Shown: positions 7,090-10,267 of the stretch, piece by piece
Layout: each line of letters begins with the position of its first letter
How positions within the stretch are numbered: the stretch's first letter is position 1
Assembly (NCBI GenBank): GCA_001430745.1
Contig: KQ482028.1
Coordinates: 14,901-25,167 of the forward strand
Source: Auxenochlorella pyrenoidosa
Lineage: Eukaryota > Chlorophyta > Trebouxiophyceae > Chlorellales > Chlorellaceae
Reading direction: 5' to 3'
DNA: 10,267 bases
Notes under the pieces: model-generated
What the model was told of the DNA's origin: nothing
Database searches by the model: none
Seen by the model: the letters and a program-made list of their open reading frames with translations, nothing else
Position numbers and translations under genes: made by a program

Positions 7090-8638
7090 ATGGCCACGCG
7101 CGGCCGCCATGCTCGTGATGACGGGCAGAAGGAGTTCACTGGTCGGGTGCACCACTGGTCGTACGCCTGGGTCACCTCCAAGCAGCCCAAAACAAAGGAG
7201 CTCAAGTTCCGTCGTTGGCAGCAGACAGGTGGGGCGGGACATGGAGGCTGAGAAATGCCAGTGGCTTGCTGGCTTTGCTGATGCGCTCACAGTCCTCCTC
7301 ATCGAATCGCTGGCAGCCTGCCAGGTTGCCTTGATGTTGCTCACCCCTTCCAGCCACATGACGGTGCAGTCGCCATCTGCCGGCTAGGTTGACAGTCCTT
7401 TCACCTCGTCGTTCCCTTCCCGATGCTGTTGAGCATCAAGCCGACAGCGGGTAGTCAGGCGGTCTGGCCTGTCTGCGCCGTGCCGCTTGTGCAACAACAG
7501 CCGGGTGACGTCTGTGTCCCAGGCCCTCAACTTGCAGACGAGCGGCTACCAGAGCTGGCGGGGCCACGGCACTCATACATTGAGCCGGTGCGGTGCAGGG
7601 GCTGCTCCCCCTTGCTGGCAACCGGCTGTGGTGGCTGGCGGCTCTGCCTGCAAAAGAGGCGCTCCGATCTCAGGGCGGATTGTTCATCTCAGGTCTCTGC
7701 ACAGACGCGGTCGGCTACTGCTCCCAACGCTGCCACTCGTCATTCGCTTCTCTCACTCCATGCCCCTGCAGGTGAAGGACCCCGATGCCAAGCCGTACCC
7801 GCGCATGGTGGCGCCGGTGTCGGGCGGCGGAGCCATGCCGGTGTCGGCCGCCATGGGCATGAAGCGCGGCAAGTCGCAGGTGCGTCCCGTGTGCCCTTGC
7901 CCTCATTTCTGTGCTTTGTCATTTCTGCGTCACCGCGCTCCGCTGCGCTTGCCCCTGGTCAGGCAGGATAATCAGGGTCAGGTATGCTTTGGGTCCTGCC
8001 TGCAAGTCCCTCTGTTGTGGCGCTGCAAGGGAGGGCAGTGTTGCTGTGTATGAGGGGTGGCGGCATGGTACTGCGGCACAGGAATCGCGGCAGCGGGAGC
8101 ATGGTCGGCACAGCCGGCGGTCATGCCACCATGTTGTGCCCCGCCATCGTGCAGCGCCCCACCCTGCCTTGCCCCTCTGCATGCGCAGGCCGCACTCAAC
8201 GGCACCGGCGGGGCGGCTCCAGCAGCGCAGGCGCCGGCTGCGCCAGCGCCGCCGGCCCCCAAAATTAAGCTCAAGTTCACTCTGGGCCAGCGGCTGGACC
8301 AGGCCACGGCTGGCGTGGATGCCATCAGCGGCTTTGTGGCCAACCCCGCGGGGCAGGCACCGGCAGCAGCAGGGGCAGCAGCAGCAGGGAACCGGGCAGC
8401 CGCTGCACCAGCAGCGGTGGCAGGGGCGCCGCCGCAGGGCCCAGCGGCGGGAGCAGCAGCATTGCAGTCGGTGGCGCCACCGCCCGGAGTTGCGGCTGCT
8501 CCGCTGCAGCAACATCAAACGCAACCGCAAGGGCAGCCAGGCTGGCCTCATGGGGTCGCAGCAGCTCCACAGCAGCAAGGGCCGCCAGCGGGAGGGGCGC
8601 CCCTTCAAGGGCAGCCCTACTCGCGGCCCCCTGTCTGA
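7090..8638 (+). CDS. Small nuclear-type protein with possible BCL7-like N-terminal motif (SWI/SNF subunit candidate)
   Basis: Four exons are proposed: 7090-7228, 7523-7587 (acceptor possibly 7538), 7772-7879 and 8189-8638. They total 762 nt (253 aa plus stop) in consistent phase. The N-terminus is basic, with RHARDDGQKE (6-15), and then a Trp motif: HHWSYAWVTS (21-30), eight residues later LKFRRWQQT (38-46). BCL7 proteins of animal SWI/SNF complexes and their plant homologues (BDH1/2) share R-x-R-x-K-D-D, W-x3-W-V-T and L-x-I/F-x-K-W in the same order and similar spacing, so a BCL7-like chromatin role is proposed tentatively. Residues 69-104 contain KPYPRMVAP and KRGKSQ. PKIKLKFTLGQ (about 128-138) is a short basic motif common in chromatin proteins. 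The rest (about 150-253) is Ala/Gln/Pro/Gly-rich and disordered. Exon 2 is the least certain part. A plain nuclear protein of unknown family remains the alternative. Confidence 0.65.
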
Positions 8639-9028
8639 ACGCATGCAGCCTTCGCCCTCACGCCCCACTTACTGGATGCTACCGTTGCATTCTCGTGATC
8701 TGCAATGGCAAGCAAGCACAACAGGGGCCGAACAGGCTCACAAATGCGATGCCATCAGGTCATCATGTCCTAGCGGTGGCTTGCGTACTCCGTACTTGGG
8801 CAGAGAAAGCGAGGGAGCTTTGACTGCAGTTGCCCAAACCATGGCGAACTGGATGCTGTACAGATGCTGGAGCAGCTGGTCGCTGCAGGTGGCACAAGGT
8901 AGTGGCATCTCGAAGCTGGCTGCCTGCGCTCTGCGTGTCCCGCCACTGCCGCCGCCGCAGCGCGCCGCTGTCCTGAGGCCTACAGCGCCCGCCTGCTACA
9001 ACGTAGACACTACTTCTGTCACGAAACC
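8639..9028. promoter_or_regulatory. Head-to-tail intergenic region: 3' UTR then NUP85 promoter/5' UTR
   Basis: The 390 bases lie between the stop of the BCL7-like gene and the NUP85 start. No TGTAA polyadenylation signal, TATA box or repeat was recognised. Open frames crossing it are composition-driven and match no family. Confidence 0.45.
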
Positions 9029-10267
9029 ATGGATGGCGAGCCTGTGACGCTGGCTGCCGTGCCAGCGGCCAAGGGCGCCCGTCTGGCCATCAGCTGGGGC
9101 CTCGGCAACGAGCTGCATGTTGTGGATCTGCATGAAATGGCGGCATCGGCTTCCCAGACCGAGTCCACGGCCTCGGTTGTGCAGTGGTGAGCTTTGAGCG
9201 CGCGCCATCACCGCCCAGAGCGCCTTCTTCGCTTTTGTGATACTTTTCTTCTCACATCGGATGCTCGCATTGCGATATTGCTGTCTTCATCCCTTCTGCA
9301 GGGGCTCCCTGTCCGCCGGACAACGCCGTATCGCCTACGACTCTCTGGGCGCCTACCAGCAGCTGCAGCAGACGGCACTTGAGCCCTTGACGCCCGATGC
9401 TTGGGCCCAGGCCGCCCGGTACAGCAAGACGGTCGGTGCGGTGCTGGCGGCAGACGGCGTCAGGTGGGGCGGGGAGAGCTTGGCTTGCTTTCTTTGCTGT
9501 GGTTTTAGGTTGTGTTGATATTGTGTGACGACGGCGCAGCAGGATTGCGCCCAAAAGAATCCAAAGTCGCTGTACGGCGCTGGCTTCTGCCCTCCAGCCA
9601 CACCTGCTAGCTGTCTCCCTCTCCCTGTGCAGGGGCGCTGAGGCCACTGCCGAGGAGCTGGCCACCCTCCAAGAGCGCGCCCTGTGGGAGCTGCTGGCGC
9701 TCTTCTTCCTGGAATCATCCAGTGGCGGCGGCATGCAGGGCTGGGCGGCACAGGCGAGGCTGGGCGGCGGCTGGGCGGGCTTTTTGGTGGCGGTGAATTT
9801 GACACAGTCGGTGTGCCGGCTTGCTCTCCAGGGCGCTGTCAGCCTCTGCACCCTCAGCTGCCCTGTCAACTGCGCGCGCCCTGTGGTTTGGTCAACCCGT
9901 CTGTGCCCATGAGAGAGGCCCTCCCTGCTGGGTGCCCACCTGGTGGCAAGCCCTGAAGATGCTCCACTGCCACCTCCCTTGCGCAGGACCTGGCGGGCTG
10001 GCTGCGCGGCAACGCCGCCGCGGTGGCGTGCGGCGTGGGCGCCGCGCCGCTGCCGCCGCAGCTCGCAGCGGCGCTGCGAGAGGCGGCCCTCCCCGAGGCA
10101 GACCCCCAGTACTGGCCCACCCTGGCCCGCCTGGTGGCCCTGGGCTGGATTGAGGACGCGGTAGAGCTGCTGGGCCTGCATTCGGCATGGCTGCGGTACG
10201 ACGGAGGCGCCGCGGGCGAGGGCGCCGCCGGCGACGAGGCCGCGCGCGCCGCGGTGGCGGCGCTGGA
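9029..10267 (+). CDS. NUP85: Nucleoporin NUP85 (Nup107-160 Y-complex scaffold), 5' part
   Basis: Exons: 9029-9186, 9302-9463, 9633-9792 and 9987 to beyond the window edge, about 253 codons visible. The start MDGEPVTLAAVP followed by ISWGLGNELHVVD mirrors the N-terminus of animal NUP85, which has an LDGEP...VTL segment and then a WGPG-type turn. Exon 2 gives ARYSKTVGAVLAAD, the SKNYRSVI-like segment. Exon 3 gives LQERALWELLALFFLE, the W-x-L-x-x-LFF helix typical of plant and animal NUP85. Exon 4 gives DLAGWLRGN and PQYWPTLARLVALGWIEDAVELL, the alpha-solenoid region closest to plant NUP85. The protein is a structural member of the nuclear pore outer ring (Y-complex, ACE1 fold). The ATG at 9029 fits the family start. 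Exon 3's end is uncertain: GCG|GTGAAT at 9792 keeps phase 0 with exon 4, while CCA|GTGGCG at 9721 would require another exon. Confidence 0.85.

Noticed and set aside
7911..9047. 378-codon plus-strand open frame
   Set aside because: It crosses an intron, exon 4 of the BCL7-like gene in another frame, and the intergenic gap. The product is Arg/Gln/Ser-rich without motifs.
9821..9930. Possible additional NUP85 exon (ALSASAPSAALSTARALWFGQ)
   Set aside because: No combination of good donor and acceptor joins it in phase to both the FFLE exon and the DLAGWLRGN exon, and the direct join 9792/9987 is in phase.

Overview
The window looks like nuclear DNA of a unicellular green alga (chlorophyte, Chlorella-like). 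This is an inference from very high GC, intron-dense genes with introns of roughly 110-310 bases, Ala/Gln/Gly/Pro-rich low-complexity protein tails, and a plant-like nucleoporin. No bacterial operon structure, mobile element, CRISPR array or RNA gene was seen. Splice sites below were placed by hand from GT/GC...AG signals, reading-phase agreement and family motifs.

Layout: (1) positions 2-658, plus strand, hold the 3' end of an unrecognised gene with a low-complexity Gln/Gly/Ala tail and an acidic Ser/Asp/Glu C-terminus. (2) 659-1056 is the gap between two convergent genes. (3) 1057-6459, minus strand, holds a complete gene of about 17 exons and 768 codons. The phases of all 17 exons agree. 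It encodes a signal peptide or anchor, a family GT61 (DUF563/EOGT-like) glycosyltransferase domain, a run of Cys-rich ephrin-receptor-like (GCC2/GCC3) repeats, a Pro/Val-rich stalk, one transmembrane helix and a short cytosolic tail. (4) 6460-7089 is a divergent promoter region. (5) 7090-8638, plus strand, holds a four-exon gene for a nuclear-looking protein of about 253 aa. Its N-terminus resembles the BCL7 motif of SWI/SNF subunits, tentatively. (6) 8639-9028 is a head-to-tail gap. (7) From 9029 to the window edge, plus strand, is the 5' part of NUP85, a scaffold nucleoporin of the Nup107-160 Y-complex.

The most interesting object is the minus-strand gene. It joins a GT61 catalytic domain to an ephrin-receptor-like Cys-rich module and a C-terminal membrane anchor, a receptor-like architecture, whereas GT61 enzymes are usually N-terminally anchored Golgi/ER proteins. 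Four of its 16 introns also appear to use GC rather than GT donors, and several introns carry extreme G-runs on the plus strand (C-runs in the transcript), including a run of 23 G. The genes do not form an evident pathway. The BCL7-like protein and NUP85 would both act in or at the nucleus, while the GT61 protein would act in the secretory pathway or at the cell surface.
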